A DNA stretch of 64,000 nucleotides from Chalara sp. BL73 (Eukaryota > Ascomycota > Leotiomycetes > Helotiales): contig CAKJVC010000014.1 in NCBI GenBank assembly GCA_918026815.1, forward strand, positions 992,001-1,056,000, given 5' to 3'. Under the pieces are notes generated by a model. The model saw only the letters and a list, made by a program, of their open reading frames with translations, ran no database searches and was not told the DNA's origin. This document shows positions 17,201 through 29,111 of this stretch, piece after piece. The position numbers and the translations under genes are program-made. Every line of letters begins with the position of its first letter. The stretch's first letter is position 1.

Positions 17201-20200
17201 GATGGCTTAATTTCTTCAAATCGCAGAATACTCAAGAAGTAGCCGAGGAGAACTTTTTTGTGCTCGTCGAATCAATGTCGGCAAGGTGTGCAGAGAGGAA
17301 TGAGCGACCAGAGCGTGGTTTTGAAGGTCACAAAGATAGAGGAGGATCCTTCTTCCGATTCCAATCTGCCTCATTGGTTCAGCGAGGGAATGACATTGGT
17401 TTCAATAACAGATGCAGTTGCAATATTGGCTGGGCTGAAGAAAACTGTTAGTTTTCCTCGATTCATCTTACTCCAGCTTACCCTAGAGCGGCACAACAAT
17501 ATTTTTTTGTCATACTGTAAGGCAGACTTAAAATGAGGGTGTATGGAGTGCTCAAAATGGCATGTACTGACAGCATTGATATGTTGGAAAGCTTGTCCAC
17601 CAAAACACGATCGGCAGCTCGTACCATCATATATTACATGCACAGCATTTGACAAGAGGGTGTTTTGGGCATAAAAAAGAGCAATGGTCATTTTCTAAAG
17701 GGAACGTGATGAATAGCGGCCATCTTCCGAGATCCTTTCCAAAGATTTGGCACGAGGGTAGATCAAGAACTTATTTTAACTTCTGGTAAACAAATCGGAT
17801 GAAATGGGAGCATCTTGCCCCAACTTTCAGATGATTGAGGGGTGCCCTGCCGCTGAAAGGTTATGAAAACAATATACAACAATTTAGGCAGGACTGGGGC
17901 GTGAAAGGCACAAGTTTAACGTGGGTGAAAGTCACCCCTCCTATCTGCCTGAATTGGAGGAACATCAATACGAAACGAAACTTTATGGTAACAGGCAGAA
18001 TGTTTCAAAAATAGCAAAAGAATCTTAAGAACGGCGAAATAACAGAAGACTCAATCTTCGCAATGATGTTACACTGAAAGGTGAACCGTATTGGGACAAC
18101 TGATATTGAGCACCAACTTGGTGGCTTATATCGAGTGCCTAACGTGACCAATCCCGAGTCCAAGGGGGGTTTTTCACCACCACCATCAGCTGCAGGTACC
18201 AGGTCAATGGGCATATTGCGAGTACCAACATTGAGAGTGGTGAGATATGGTGTATTCAAATGGCATGGCAGACTGTGAAAGGGGGCGGCGGTCAGAGAGA
18301 GAGTGTGTGTGTGAGTGTTAAGAGACTGTCTGAAGCACATGGTTGCCTTTTTGAACGTCCACACGGACAGCCGTGCCAAGAATCAATGACTAAGCTTGCT
18401 TCTACATCTATGGTCAATATTCCGAAGTCCAAGTCCAACCGGCATGCTATCCAGAACATTAGCCTCATGCCGTGCCGAAAAGGGCATTGACTACGTGGTA
18501 CATGCTGTTCCGGAATAATAGAGACCCATCTGCAACGTTATTAAGTTTGCCTCTTGCCTTTTGAGGGATATTGAGCAGATTGCTAACTCTAGCACTGTCA
18601 AGCATCACATGGATAAATTGAATGGTCTTGGGCTTCCGCCAGTTGAACTGGAGTCAAGGATTCTTGATTTCTCCACACTCATGATGTGAAAAGTTTGTGA
18701 TGCGCCACAAGATGTTGCTCGGACACATGTGAGAAGTCACTGTTCCGCGATGGCATCTCTATTCCTCTCCATCAGGATGACAGGGTGAAACTTCAAAATC
18801 TCTGCTCACGACCATGGCTAGCCTGGCATATTGAGGAAGTTGCGATCTCCACTAAAGACATGAAAATAATGAAGCTGCAAGATGCCTCTTCGAAATGCGA
18901 GATCTATCCAGCATTCTATATACATATATCGCGAGTGACTTCCCAAGGCCGTCAAAACTTATCGTGTCAAGTCGGCAATCTCATAATAGACTCAAGCCAC
19001 TGCAATTCACAAAGACTTGGGGACTCCTTTGTCTCCTTAGCCAGTTTGAAACCTCTGTATTTCTTGCAATTTTCCATTTCCGGATCTGCCCTCGAAACTT
19101 GAGTTCCAGTAGGATTGATGAAGTTGAAGATTCCTGGATATGTTGTGGATTGCGGGAATTCTCGCTGAGAAATATTTTGACTTGGCTGGTCCATATCTCA
19201 AAGTTGGATTCGCCCCTTCTTATAGATACGGCTATCTGAATATGATAGGCGTACAGACGAGAAAGCAGATGAAGCCCTGACCTAGTCCGCTCTAATGCTA
19301 CCAGAATAACGGCCTTAATCTTCTTTTACCAACCTTCCACCACAACTCTCCCTTTGAGGAGCAGAGCAAAGACTCTAGGCCGCCATACACGATCAATGTT
19401 CTGAGCTTGCGCAATAGGGATATGAGGCGAAGACTAGCTCCTCTGTAAAGTTTGATATGAATATACGCCTCGGTGTTTGCTGAACACTGACATGTCGGCT
19501 AAGGATCTAGGCTTTGCGTATCTCAGTTAGCATTGCTGCTGTTGTAGGCCGAAATCCCCTTATACAAAAACTTCCAGGAAATAAAACGGCAAAAACTATC
19601 CAGCTCATGGCTGGCTAGAAAACCCCTCCGATATGAGATTTTTTTGTCGTTTAGAGACAGCTGCTGGGGCCTCTTTCTTCCTACCCATTACTCACAATTT
19701 GACCTGAACCCTCTTCCAAGGGCCGCCCTTGTGGTAAGTTCTAGCTTTCTAGTTCGCTGTCGGGTAATCGTCCTCCTCGACCGCTGTGACGCTCGCTACG
19801 CCAAATGCCGGATCTTTGACCAGTTTGGGCTCTGGGTACTGTTGGTCGAGTTGACAGTTGAACCACGAGAAATGTTTGCTTGAGTTATGAAATGGAATTG
19901 CCTACTTGATTACTTATGGAAGGTAGGAACGTCTTCAAGTGACAAGGCTGAACGATAGGAGATTGATAAACTTAGATGTCTCCTCCGACTTTGACTCTAT
20001 TTTGTCCGTCTGGGCTTAGGATTAAGCATCCCAGAGTCCTTGAAATCGAACCCCTTGCCTGCGAGTTTCTTGAGTTTAGCCGGTAATATTCGATGCGTTG
20101 ATCTGAGGCCATCAGTGGCGGTATCATTGAGGCACATGCTTGCTATGTACACAACCAGACAAGAGCCATGGCGTGACTATAGAGTCATTTTATTGTTGAA

Positions 20201-20328
20201 AATCACATACAAAGACTAATTGTGAAATTAGATTCAGGGCTAGATACTCAACCATCAACACAACATGAATCATCTCGTCCAAGACAACCACCAAACTGAT
20301 ATCAGAAGCTTCATGTGTGGCTCCATGC
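17201..20328. other. Intergenic, about 3.1 kb, no gene recognised
   Basis: Short open frames on both strands have no recognisable motif and no consistent splice structure. The region includes the protease promoter at its left end and the 3' flank of the aldo/keto reductase at its right end. A gene without close relatives cannot be excluded. Confidence 0.5.
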
Positions 20329-21457
20329 TTAAGTATTCATAGGTATACCATCGGGATATCGAGCTCCCGCGACCTCAAATTTGGCCAAAATCGAGTCTAA
20401 AACGGCAATCTCGCCGTCGGTGACTTCTATCTGCTTGGCATTCTCATCAACTCGAGCAGCTGTCGTAGCGCCAGGAATCGGGATAACACGCGGCACTCCA
20501 GGTTTTTTACTCGCTGCTATGGCCCAGTTGATGGCAAGCTGAGCGGGCGTGCAGCCCTTTTTCTTTGCGATCGTTTCTACTTGCTTGACAAGCTCCAGAT
20601 TGATAGGGAAGGCATCTGGCTGATATCGTGGGTATCGCTTGAGGTTGGGAGGAACATCGTCGATGGTCTTGATCTGGCCGGTGAGCAGGCCTCTACCAAG
20701 TGGAGAGTAGGCTATTATCGGTATGCTGTGTTCTAAACAGGCTGCTGCGACACCGTTGGTTAGGATATCGGTAGAGAACCTAAAGGACCATTAGTACGAC
20801 GGCCAATGTTGTCGACAAGACTGTACAATTCATGTACATATCGCTAGTTCGTAAATATAAGAGAAGACTCACAAGGAGAATTCCACTTCACAAGCAACAA
20901 TTTTAGTGGCCTTTGCTGCCTCATGTACAGTCGCAGCATTGACCTCTGATAGAGAAATGCCACCGAGCTTGCCGGTCTGGATATACTCTTTGTTTAGGAC
21001 GTCGAAAGTCACTTGCAAAGGCGTATTTGGGTCGCGGCGAGCACACTCGAAGATATCAAGCTTCTTCCGCCCATTCAGGATTTTGAGACAATTGTCAACA
21101 GATTTACGGACTCCGTCTGGTGACGCATCATAGCTGTGAGTTTCCAAATCCAGAACACCCTTGATGCTAAGAACTACCTTATCAGCATCCTCAGGATACT
21201 TGGCGAAATAGCGCTCCAGTAAATGGAGACTGTTGTACTCCTTAGTGCCGTAGAATTCTCCACCGTTCCAGAAGTTCATCCCGTTTCGCAGCGCTGCGCG
21301 CATTGCTTCGAAGGCTTGTTCCTCTAAGCAAGGTTTCTCACGCCATGTGAGGCCTGCAATAATATTCAGGCAGTTGTTGACAGGTATCTGAACTTGCGCA
21401 CTCACCCATAAGACCATATCCGATTGGGCCAACTTCCTTGCCAACTAATTGAGGCAT
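20329..21457 (-). CDS. Aldo/keto reductase, pyridoxal reductase-like (AKR8 type)
   Basis: Three exons, 21457-21406, 21353-20873 and 20779-20329, give 327 residues. Exon 1 encodes MPQLVGKEVGPIGYGLMG; joining at GTGAGT/TTGCAG gives GLMGLTWREKP, the canonical first strand of the barrel. Other family marks are NFWNGGEFYGTKEYNSL with the catalytic Tyr, VVLSIKG with the catalytic Lys, IIAYSPLGRGLLTGQI, and VPRVIPIPGATTAARVDEN for the NADP phosphate site. The usual His of the tetrad is replaced (DIFECARRDPNTPL), as in fungal pyridoxal reductases related to S. pombe Plr1. Such enzymes reduce pyridoxal or related aldehydes with NADPH in the cytosol. The frame read through from exon 2 gives a false N-terminus. 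The specific substrate is inference. Confidence 0.88.
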
Positions 21458-22460
21458 ATTGAATATCTGTAGTCACGGTTGAGATTTTAAGACTAAGAAA
21501 GAGAAACAACGTAGCGTATTCTTAGATATACTTCTTGTGCCGTGGACAAATGGTGACGTCAAGAGACTCAAACAGAGTTGCACGTCGAACTGAAGTATTA
21601 ACTTGTCGCCATTTCCCCGCCTACTTATGTACCCACAAGGTACCATTGCCCTAGATCGTTCTAAAGCTATAGATAGCGGCAGCCCCATTCCGGCACTCAT
21701 GCCCCGCATATACCTTACAGGAACTCCGAAGGCCAGCTCGGATATCTGGGAACGTTTGCGGAGCTTTTGGACTCTGATTTGCGCAATAAACAATATATGA
21801 AGCCCTTCGAGGCCAGATAACCATGATTCAAAATTACTACAAGGTTGGGAAAGGAAAGATATTGTGTACACACGCCAGTTAATAGCTTCGCCTATCTAGC
21901 TCCGCATATAAGTACCCCTCTCAAGCCTTTTAAATACAATTTTTTGCCTTCCGTAGACACAACTAAAATAGAGAAACAAAGGAAATTTGAACCTTGAGAA
22001 GATCAGGATTAAAATTTAATGCTACCAGGAACCAGAGGCGTGCTTGCACATTATACAGTGGACTCTTGTTTCCAAGTTGTTGCATTCTCTGGTGTATGAA
22101 TGAGAAAGGTCATTTCTGGTGACTCTGACTTCCCATAAATGACATTATATCATAGGAGAAAAGATCTCATATTCTTAAATACATTTGTAAAATAATAGCG
22201 TAACCCACTTTGTTTTAGTTTCCATCCACTCTTTCCGAGTACGAGTCCGTTCGTTTATCGAAAAGAAAGCAGCCGATATATCTGAAGTCGCCGATAGGAA
22301 ATGATATGGGTTTATCATACATCACTCTCCCATCCATCCCCTCGGACTATTATCTGAGAGATATCGGCAGTCCAATATGATGTGTCCGTCAAAATATGCC
22401 GATAGTCATTCTTCCATCATATATGAGCTCCGGCCGGGATTTTTCGTTGTGAGGTTCCCA
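21458..22460. other. Intergenic, reductase promoter side
   Basis: About 1 kb upstream of the reductase and downstream of the next minus-strand gene. It contains one copy of the dispersed motif at 21577-21586. No gene is recognised. Confidence 0.55.
21577..21586 (-). repeat. GACGTGCAAC motif copy
   Basis: Exact copy on the minus strand of the dispersed 10-mer described for the 34-41 kb island. It lies 120 bp upstream of the reductase start. Confidence 0.6.
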
Positions 22461-23036
22461 TCATTCCTCTTCATTCTCCTCTATGATCTCCTTCCCTTTA
22501 GAATCTTTCCTCCTACTTAGCCTCTTAACCGCTCCAGTTACGGAGAAACCACCGAATAACCAGTCGTCCGAATGCCGGCCACATTCCGTATGCACGTTCA
22601 TTCTGGCCTCGCTTGAATGCCTTCTCTTCATGCCATCTCCGAAACGCCCTGTACCCATGCTACCCTTCCTAGTTACAGGAGCAGGCGTGGTCTTACTCTT
22701 CTCTAAAACACCATCGCCTCTGCCAAAGCTTGAGAAGCTCCCAAATCGCAGAGTCCGGGGACTCGTTGTAGATGCCGAATGCGGATGTTCCTTTTCGATG
22801 GGACTTTTCGCGTTGCTGAACGGAAGAGATGGAGGGTCTGTGGCAGATAGAGATGAAGGTGGCAGGGGGTCGCTGAAGATACGACGCGGTGAGACGGGCC
22901 GTGCCGAATTCTGGGTCTCTGGAATAGGTTTTGGATTTCCTTGAGGAATGGCGAGTGAAAGTTGAGCTTGACGATGAGATGGTCCTGAAGTTCCAGCAAG
23001 AGCTGCATCTCTTACCGTTGGTGTTGTGGGTGCCAT
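22461..23036 (-). CDS. Conserved fungal hypothetical protein
   Basis: A single exon of 191 residues from the ATG at 23036. The first ~130 residues are Ser/Pro-rich and look disordered, with several SPRR/SPRT-like and basic patches that could be phosphorylated. A short C-terminal block, HTECGRHSDDWLFGGFSVTGAVKRL, followed by an acidic tail, is the only segment that looks constrained; a similar DDWLFGGFSVT block occurs in other ascomycete hypothetical proteins as far as I recall. There is no signal peptide or membrane segment. No function can be assigned. The open frame, composition and complete start and stop support a real gene. Confidence 0.7.
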   Translation of the reverse strand: MAPTTPTVRDAALAGTSGPSHRQAQLSLAIPQGNPKPIPETQNSARPVSPRRIFSDPLPPSSLSATDPPSLPFSNAKSPIEKEHPHSASTTSPRTLRFGSFSSFGRGDGVLEKSKTTPAPVTRKGSMGTGRFGDGMKRRHSSEARMNVHTECGRHSDDWLFGGFSVTGAVKRLSRRKDSKGKEIIEENEEE

Positions 23037-24484
23037 TTCTCCACTTCTGCTGTCACAAGCAAAATACCGATATGGCTAGATTGCTAGGGTGATCTTGACG
23101 AATGTTTTCGGATGATGGATGAGCATTCTGACACCGAGTTGTTGGAAGATGTGTAGGGATTTCGGCTCTCTTCAGAGGAGAGAGGGGGAAAGAGGTCAAG
23201 TGTCCCAAGATCGGGCACACCGAGTAGCTTTAAGCAGCGGGCCAGACATAGCGGGACAATTCCCCCTAAGCTTGTTTGTTGATCATAAGGCTGACGTGCA
23301 GGATTTGGATTGCCCACCGACATTTTCTATTGGCCGCGGGAACTTTTGGTGCATGCCAATTTGTGTAACCACCACGTTGAGGTCGTTCATTTGAACAGAC
23401 CAATTGGCGAATCAGGATCAAGGAAGCTTCCTTAATTGACAAGGCGCTAGCAGTTAATATGCTGCGGCTCTGTAGCAGAGGCTTAGACAGCACGGAGTGG
23501 GAACTTTAAAATCAAGCTACTTGCCTGTACTTTTACTATCATATGGCGATAGAACTCGGGACCCTGGCTTGGAGGCTAGCTGCGCTGGTGGCTGATACTT
23601 GGAGACCCAAATTGAGGTTCCAGGAGAACGCAAAACATACTATAATCTGTGGATATAAATTTTGCTGAACATCGGTTTGGCACCACTGAATCGCTGACAC
23701 TTTTGTAGCACCTCGCGTCACTTTTCTGAAGAATTTCAAAAGAGGAAGCCGAATTAAGGCTGGATTCAGAAAAGGTGCACCCTACCAAACCAAACTTACT
23801 ACACAACCAGACATACGATTCCTCGGCCATTACCTTTCGAGTAAAAGATAGATTTCCTCATATCCATTCGAGTTTGTGCTTCTTCCAGAAGGTGTGTTCT
23901 CTATCAAGAGACCTCGCGCACATTCAACCACTCTGTCAAAGACGCTTAGCTCTTGAAACTGAAAGGCAGGAAAGGGATACATAATTCTTATAAGCGTTCA
24001 TCGAAACTAAGCCTGATAACTTGCATAAAAACGAAAGGCATTACAAATAAGTAAAAAAAGGAACTAGTACCCTGCTTAGGAACAACAAGAAATATAATGC
24101 GCACTCCAGTTTTGGGATAAAATGCTTGCAGGGCAACCTTAGAGCCGGTTATCAATGCTGACGAAACCTTTTGTCGTTTATGTCTCCATAAGAGATCTAC
24201 AGGAAACAATAGGTCATTTTCCTAATCTTGCAACACTGCGTACCTCAAAGACAGGTAGACTCATGGAAGAGTGTTACAAGACTCTTGGGACGCCCTACAC
24301 TGAGAAGTGCTTGTCTATAAAACTGCTTGGCACACACCTCCAGGACCCCTGTCGGATCAGCCAAGTTAAGCGACCTCTTGTCAAAAAAGTATCCAGAACG
24401 AGCTTCATCGATCAATATTGACCAAACAAGCTACATTGGGGCCATTGCACGGCGTGTGTTGTATATCACATATAGTATACAGTG
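23037..24484. other. Divergent intergenic region
   Basis: About 1.4 kb between the hypothetical protein (minus) and the mitochondrial ribosomal protein (plus) must hold both promoters. The short open frames show no motif, and no RNA gene was found. Confidence 0.55.
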
Positions 24485-25802
24485 ATGAGCGTCTCACGCC
24501 CTGCAAGATGTCTCTTCTCCGTGCCCCCGCCATCAATCCGGTTCCGATGTCGAAACTTCCATACTTCCCCTAAGCTCTCGGAAAGGCGAAGACCGAATCA
24601 CCCCAGCATAAAAGCAGTCGATATGGGTCTTATAAGGCCACAGAAGAAACCTGCGCGTGAGTTGTTTAAGCCATACACTGCGGAGGAGAAGGCGGCCCTG
24701 GCAAAGAGATATACGCCTGCGCAAATGGAAGCAGTTGAAGCTGGAGAGCGAGCAATCACACCTGAGGATCTTGATAGCAGTGGTGTCATCCGAACAGACT
24801 TTGGTGGTCTTCCATATCTTGACGACTTCAGCCAGTACCGGTCTGTACTTGACAAGAAGCCATACGAAGATAAGAGGATCGATCCGAAAGCAAGGCTTAT
24901 GACAGAAGAGGAGTTCCAGGATTCATATGTCAATTGGCAGCTCAAGATTGAGAAGATGCAGCCTGAAGGCTTGCAGAGAACCGATCCAAATTATAAGGAA
25001 TTGATGCGTCCCAATCGAGCGGACATAGAGTTCCGGGCACCCTACGAAGTACCAATTTCTACTGGCAGCAAAGGTCCAGAGCCTATTCCGCTATCACAGT
25101 TCACGCCCGACTTGAGAGGCAAAACTGATGAGCTCGCGAAAGTCAAGAAGAAGGGTGATGGAGAGGAAGCAGTAGATGAGCGGGACCCTATGGGCGTCTA
25201 CGATCTCTTGCGCAAGCGGACAGGTCTCTCACTGGATCAAATACTTTCACTCAAGGTCAAAATTTTAGTCAGACATCGCGTCGTTAACCAAACTCGATTG
25301 GGAAAAGTGGCAAGCGTGTACCTTCTCGCAATTGCTGGTGATGGAAACGGAAAATTAGGGCTTGGTCAGGCAAAGGGTCAGGAAGCTGAGAACACCCTCA
25401 GACTAGCGAGGCTAGCTGCGATCTACAACATGAAGCCAATTCCAAGATACGAAGAGCGAACCATATATGGAGATGTGGAAGCGAAGGTTTCTGCGGTGAA
25501 GGTAAAGCTCATGGCTAGACCACCTGGTAAGACCTACATTCTCAACACCGCAGAATGAATAAAAGCTAACATCGATGATCAAAGGGTTCGGTCTTCGCTG
25601 TCAACATAGCATCTTCGAAATGGCACGCGCAGCAGGTATCCAAGATCTTGCAGCCAGAGTGCCGGGCGCGCGAAACAAGATGAACACGATCAAGGCCACA
25701 TATAAAGCTTTAACGAACCAGCGGATACCAGACGACGTTGCGCGCGGACGGGGAAAGAAACTTGTTGATGTGCGGAAGGTGTATTATGGAGGACGTGTAT
25801 AA
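24485..25802 (+). CDS. MRPS5: Mitochondrial small-subunit ribosomal protein uS5m
   Basis: Two exons, 24485-25526 and 25585-25802, give 420 residues less the one-codon GTG extension ahead of the ATG, that is 419. The intron (donor GTAAGA after PPG, acceptor AAAG) must be removed: read-through ends in a stop, while the join gives MARPPGFGLRCQHSIFEMARAAGIQDL, the normal uS5 continuation. The N-terminus (CRNFHTSPKLSERRR) is a typical mitochondrial presequence. Residues from about 240 hold the double-stranded RNA-binding S5 fold (VKILVRHRVVNQTRLGK, AIAGDGNGKLGLGQAKG) and then the C-terminal S5 domain (KAVYKAL-like AT YKALTNQR, GRGKKLVDVRKVYYGGRV). The large fungal-specific segment between presequence and core matches mitochondrial members. 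It acts in the mitochondrial ribosome, near the mRNA entry and decoding site. Confidence 0.93.
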
Positions 25803-26190
25803 AAGCATATGTGTACGTGTAGATATTCTGGAGGGACAAAAGTGCATTGTAAGAGTATAGGAACCCACTTTGGCATAGATAGGCGTAGCAAAGTGCGATA
25901 TCGAGCAGAAAACTCCGACATTTATATTTCTTGTGTCCGCGGAACTCTTGTATCTATCGTTTTGGGCATCTTCACGCCTCCAACTCTCCTAATACGCTTC
26001 GTATTTTGTTCCTCTTAACTACCGCATTCTGACTCGATACGCTTAGCCACGTAGACCCCCTCATTCCTCGCCCCCAATTGCTAAGGCCCTCCCTCCAAAA
26101 CCAGGACACCATCTTGCCCACGCGGTCCCTCCTCAACGCATGGGCGCGGGCGCTGAACCAATTCCGCATCAAACAAACATCCCCCCCCCC
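25803..26190. other. 3' flanks of convergent genes
   Basis: A 388 bp gap between the stops of MRPS5 and DAD3. It contains a run of ten C at 26181-26190 directly beside the DAD3 stop. Nothing else is seen. Confidence 0.6.
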
Positions 26191-26571
26191 TCAAGAACCC
26201 TCCCCCTCCTCCCCGCCAGCGTATATCTCCTGCTGCAACACGATACTATAAACGCTTGCCTTCAACAGCGTAAACACCAGGCTCGTCTTGCGTTCCAGCT
26301 GCCTCAGCCCATCTAGGATCTCCGCCGTCGGCGAATTCGATACCGTATCTAGCAGGCTCGCTAGCTGTTCCACTCGGGATTAGCTTTTGTTTTTGTTTTT
26401 TGGTGGGTTTTTTTTTCGCGCTCGGTGACGCGGGGTGGAGGGAGAAGGAGAAGGAGAGGTTACCTTTTTCATGTTCTCCGCCAGACGCTCGTATTCTTCT
26501 AACACGTCTTGCTCGAGGGGGGAGAGGTCTTCGGAGGGAGAGAGAAGGCTGGTCGGGTCTTGGGCGTCCAT
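26191..26571 (-). CDS. DAD3: DASH/Dam1 complex subunit Dad3
   Basis: Two exons, 26571-26464 and 26364-26191, give 93 residues, matching the size of yeast Dad3. Exon 1 encodes MDAQDPTSLLSPSEDLSPLEQDVLEEYERLAENMKK. The join (donor GTAACC, acceptor GAACAG) gives KKLASLLDTVSNSPTAEILDGLR, followed by QLERKTSLVFTLLKASVYSIVLQQEIY, the most conserved stretch of the family. Dad3 is one of ten small coiled-coil subunits of the DASH ring, which couples kinetochores to spindle microtubules in the nucleus during mitosis. The protein should be almost wholly helical. DASH is a fungal complex, which supports the assignment of the host group. The 99 nt intron is rich in A and purines. Confidence 0.93.
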
Positions 26572-27150
26572 TTTTTGGGCAATGGGATCGATTGGTTTGT
26601 GCTGCTTGGAGGATATAGGGTCGAGGTTCGTGTGGAGGGGTTGTTTGAGTCTTGAGCGCGCCCGCCCCGCGTCGTGGTTGGGCAATCACGTGAATGCTCT
26701 TCTTCTCGATCCTGAACTTGCTGTTTGTTGTTCACACCTTCAGATATCTTTCTTTGTCTCGGTCTTACCTGGTTGTGCCTTGGTGGGTTGGGGCTATGGA
26801 TGTTAAATAAGGATTGGGAGGCCGTTTTTCGACCTAGGTCCTCAGAAAGTACTAATAAACAAGTTGAATAATCTTAGTCGGTACATCCAGCGGGTGAGCG
26901 CGTCAGCAGTCAGACCATCAGGAGTATCAAGTGAAGCGATGCCTTTAATCTGATATTTGTAGTACTTTATAATTCGAAAGACACCTTTGCCTTAAGCCAA
27001 ATATCATTCCCATGTCCGGATAGCTTGGCATCCAACCGTCAGTCCCAACTCCCTTCGTTCATATCGTCAAAAACGCCTATTCCCATTCCCAAGTACCCAA
27101 ACATTAGACCTTAACCGAAAATTGTAAATCTCTAAAAGGATAGGCATGTT
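26572..27150. other. DAD3 promoter and regulator 3' flank
   Basis: A 579 bp gap upstream of DAD3 and downstream of the Zn2Cys6 gene. No gene or RNA is seen. Confidence 0.55.
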
Positions 27151-29111
27151 TCACAGAAGCTGTAGTTCTTCCATGATAGTGCGGTCTTCAATCATGCTCT
27201 GCATCACATCATCATTCGCAAAGTTAGCCCAGTAACCCACTTCGGCTGCTTGTTTCTTTGTGGCGTAGATCTCCTGCGCAACGCCTTTCACCTGTCCGAA
27301 GGCTTTTCCTGCAGACGGCCAAACCTGCCAAAGAGACTTCAGGGCACCGGTGTTGAGCCGCAGTTGTTGCTTCAAGTCCTCGTCGTGCATCACCGGAACG
27401 AGCATGGACCAAACGGAGAGATGCACGATCGAAGCCAGTGTCACGACGCAAGTGAAGAAATGGGTGTGCTTAACCAGTGGTACTGGAAGTGATATGAGCT
27501 TAGATATTTCTTGCGCTGCTTGAATAGTCTTTGCTGCATGAACATTGTAGTTTTCCCCAGGTATAATGGCCTTGTGAGGTGCGCATGAAGACACATCTTT
27601 TGCTATACTTGAATCGAGTTGTGAAAGCTCGCGATGCAGCAAGATCATGGAGCTAGTCTTTTATAAGCCAAGGTATAACACCTGAGAATAGATCACTCAC
27701 GCATTGGTAATCATATGTGCTTGGAAAAGCATTTCATCAAGAATGCCATCGCTGGTGATGAACACCCTTTTCGAATCTGGAAGATGAAGTTTCCAGTTCA
27801 CGAGATGTGCATCTACTCTATCGATAACGCCTTGGTCTAGCAATACGTACTGCAACGATGACAAGACCCGGCCCAGATTTCGGATTGCTGCTATTCGATA
27901 TGTAAAGGATGAGTAGGAGACATCATGATCATCGAACGACTCATTACCGAACTCGTCAATTGTATGTCCTGAGGGAATGCGCTTTCAGTTGTTAGCATCA
28001 GCATTTCCTTTTTGGGAATCTAAGCGCATACTCCCGCCAGGTACTCCTTCTCCTCACATGGCAGCAAGGCATCTGCCTGAATCTCGTTAAGTCGAAAGGT
28101 GCTTTTTTGGTGGACACCCGCAATCATTCCATCGACGATATATAGCTCCCACCAAGTTCTTCGCCAGCTCTCTTCTAGCACAGTCAATCCATCTCCGTTC
28201 AAACGAGCGTAGTCCCGTGTGTTCATTCCCAGCTTCAAGGCAAGATCTTGAGCATGAATAACTATCTGTAATGCTTTTTCTAGAAGTGTATATCCATCTA
28301 AACCAATAGCCAATATGAGCAATGCCTGGACTCTGAAACCATCTTCAGGACACTCTGTATCATAGACAGCTCGTTCAGCCTCAAGCCCTAAAGGTGCCTT
28401 TGGTGCATCTGATACGTAGAAGGAGCCAATGTATCTCATGGCAGCCTCCAGGTGGCTCAGTGATCTTTCTTTCCGCTTCTTCATGAAATATGAACGCGGA
28501 AGAACAAATGGATGTGCAGGGTAAAAATGGTAATAGAAAGCCTCGATGCATCTTTCCTTCATGTCTAATCCTGCAGAGGCAGTTTTGCCCTCAAATGTGA
28601 CCAGGTCTTGGCTCATATCTAATGGCATAAGATCGACAGATACGCGAGGCATTGCCTGGGATTCGGGAGGGGTGACTAGACCGCTAGGAACGGTCGATTT
28701 GTTCCTTGCAGCAGGACGCACCAGGGGGCAAGCGACGATAGAGCCAGAATTTGGGTTGGTCTTATTTTGAGCATTCTTTCTGGGACCTTTGAAGCCTCGA
28801 CGACTCTTCACGTATGCACAGTCAAAGCTGTTGGTTGAACATCTTGAGCATGGATTGGAACCATCGCATTTCAGATGCTTGCTTCGACACTGGACGCAAG
28901 CCGAGGGCACAGTAGCTCGATCTTTGTTATTGAAGTCCTGTGTAGAAGTGCCTGAAGAATTAGAAGTTTGTCGCTCATCGACTTGGGTATCTGAGCCAGA
29001 ACTTGGGGATACAGTTTGCACGACCTGGCCCGCGCTGGAAGATGGCTCAAACGCGCCGCCATTTGTGTCCGCGCCAGGGGGATCATATGGATGAGTCGCC
29101 GACCACGACAT
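27151..29111 (-). CDS. Zn2Cys6 transcription factor with fungal middle homology region
   Basis: Three exons, 29111-28032, 27981-27701 and 27652-27151, give 620 residues. The binuclear zinc cluster lies near residues 68-97: ACVQCRSKHLKCDG, then CSRCSTNSFDC, followed by the basic linker KSRRGFKGPRK. A regulatory domain follows from about residue 185 (FYYHFYPAHPFVLPRSYF, YTLLEKALQIVIHAQDLALKLG, SWRRTWWELYIVDG), the middle homology region found in XlnR/AmyR-like fungal regulators. The exon 1-2 join uses donor GTATGC and acceptor GAAAG and reads EYLAGRIPSGHTIDEF. Nuclear, DNA-binding; its targets are unknown. The frame is open for 116 codons before the chosen ATG, with an alanine run from a GCN repeat just upstream, so a longer N-terminus is possible; the ATG before SWSATHPYDPPG is more typical. 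No biosynthetic cluster lies beside it. Confidence 0.87.

Noticed and set aside
20040..20065. Minus-strand GGGGTTCGATTTC resembling a tRNA T-arm
   Set aside because: The closing base pair of the T-stem is missing and there is no cloverleaf upstream.
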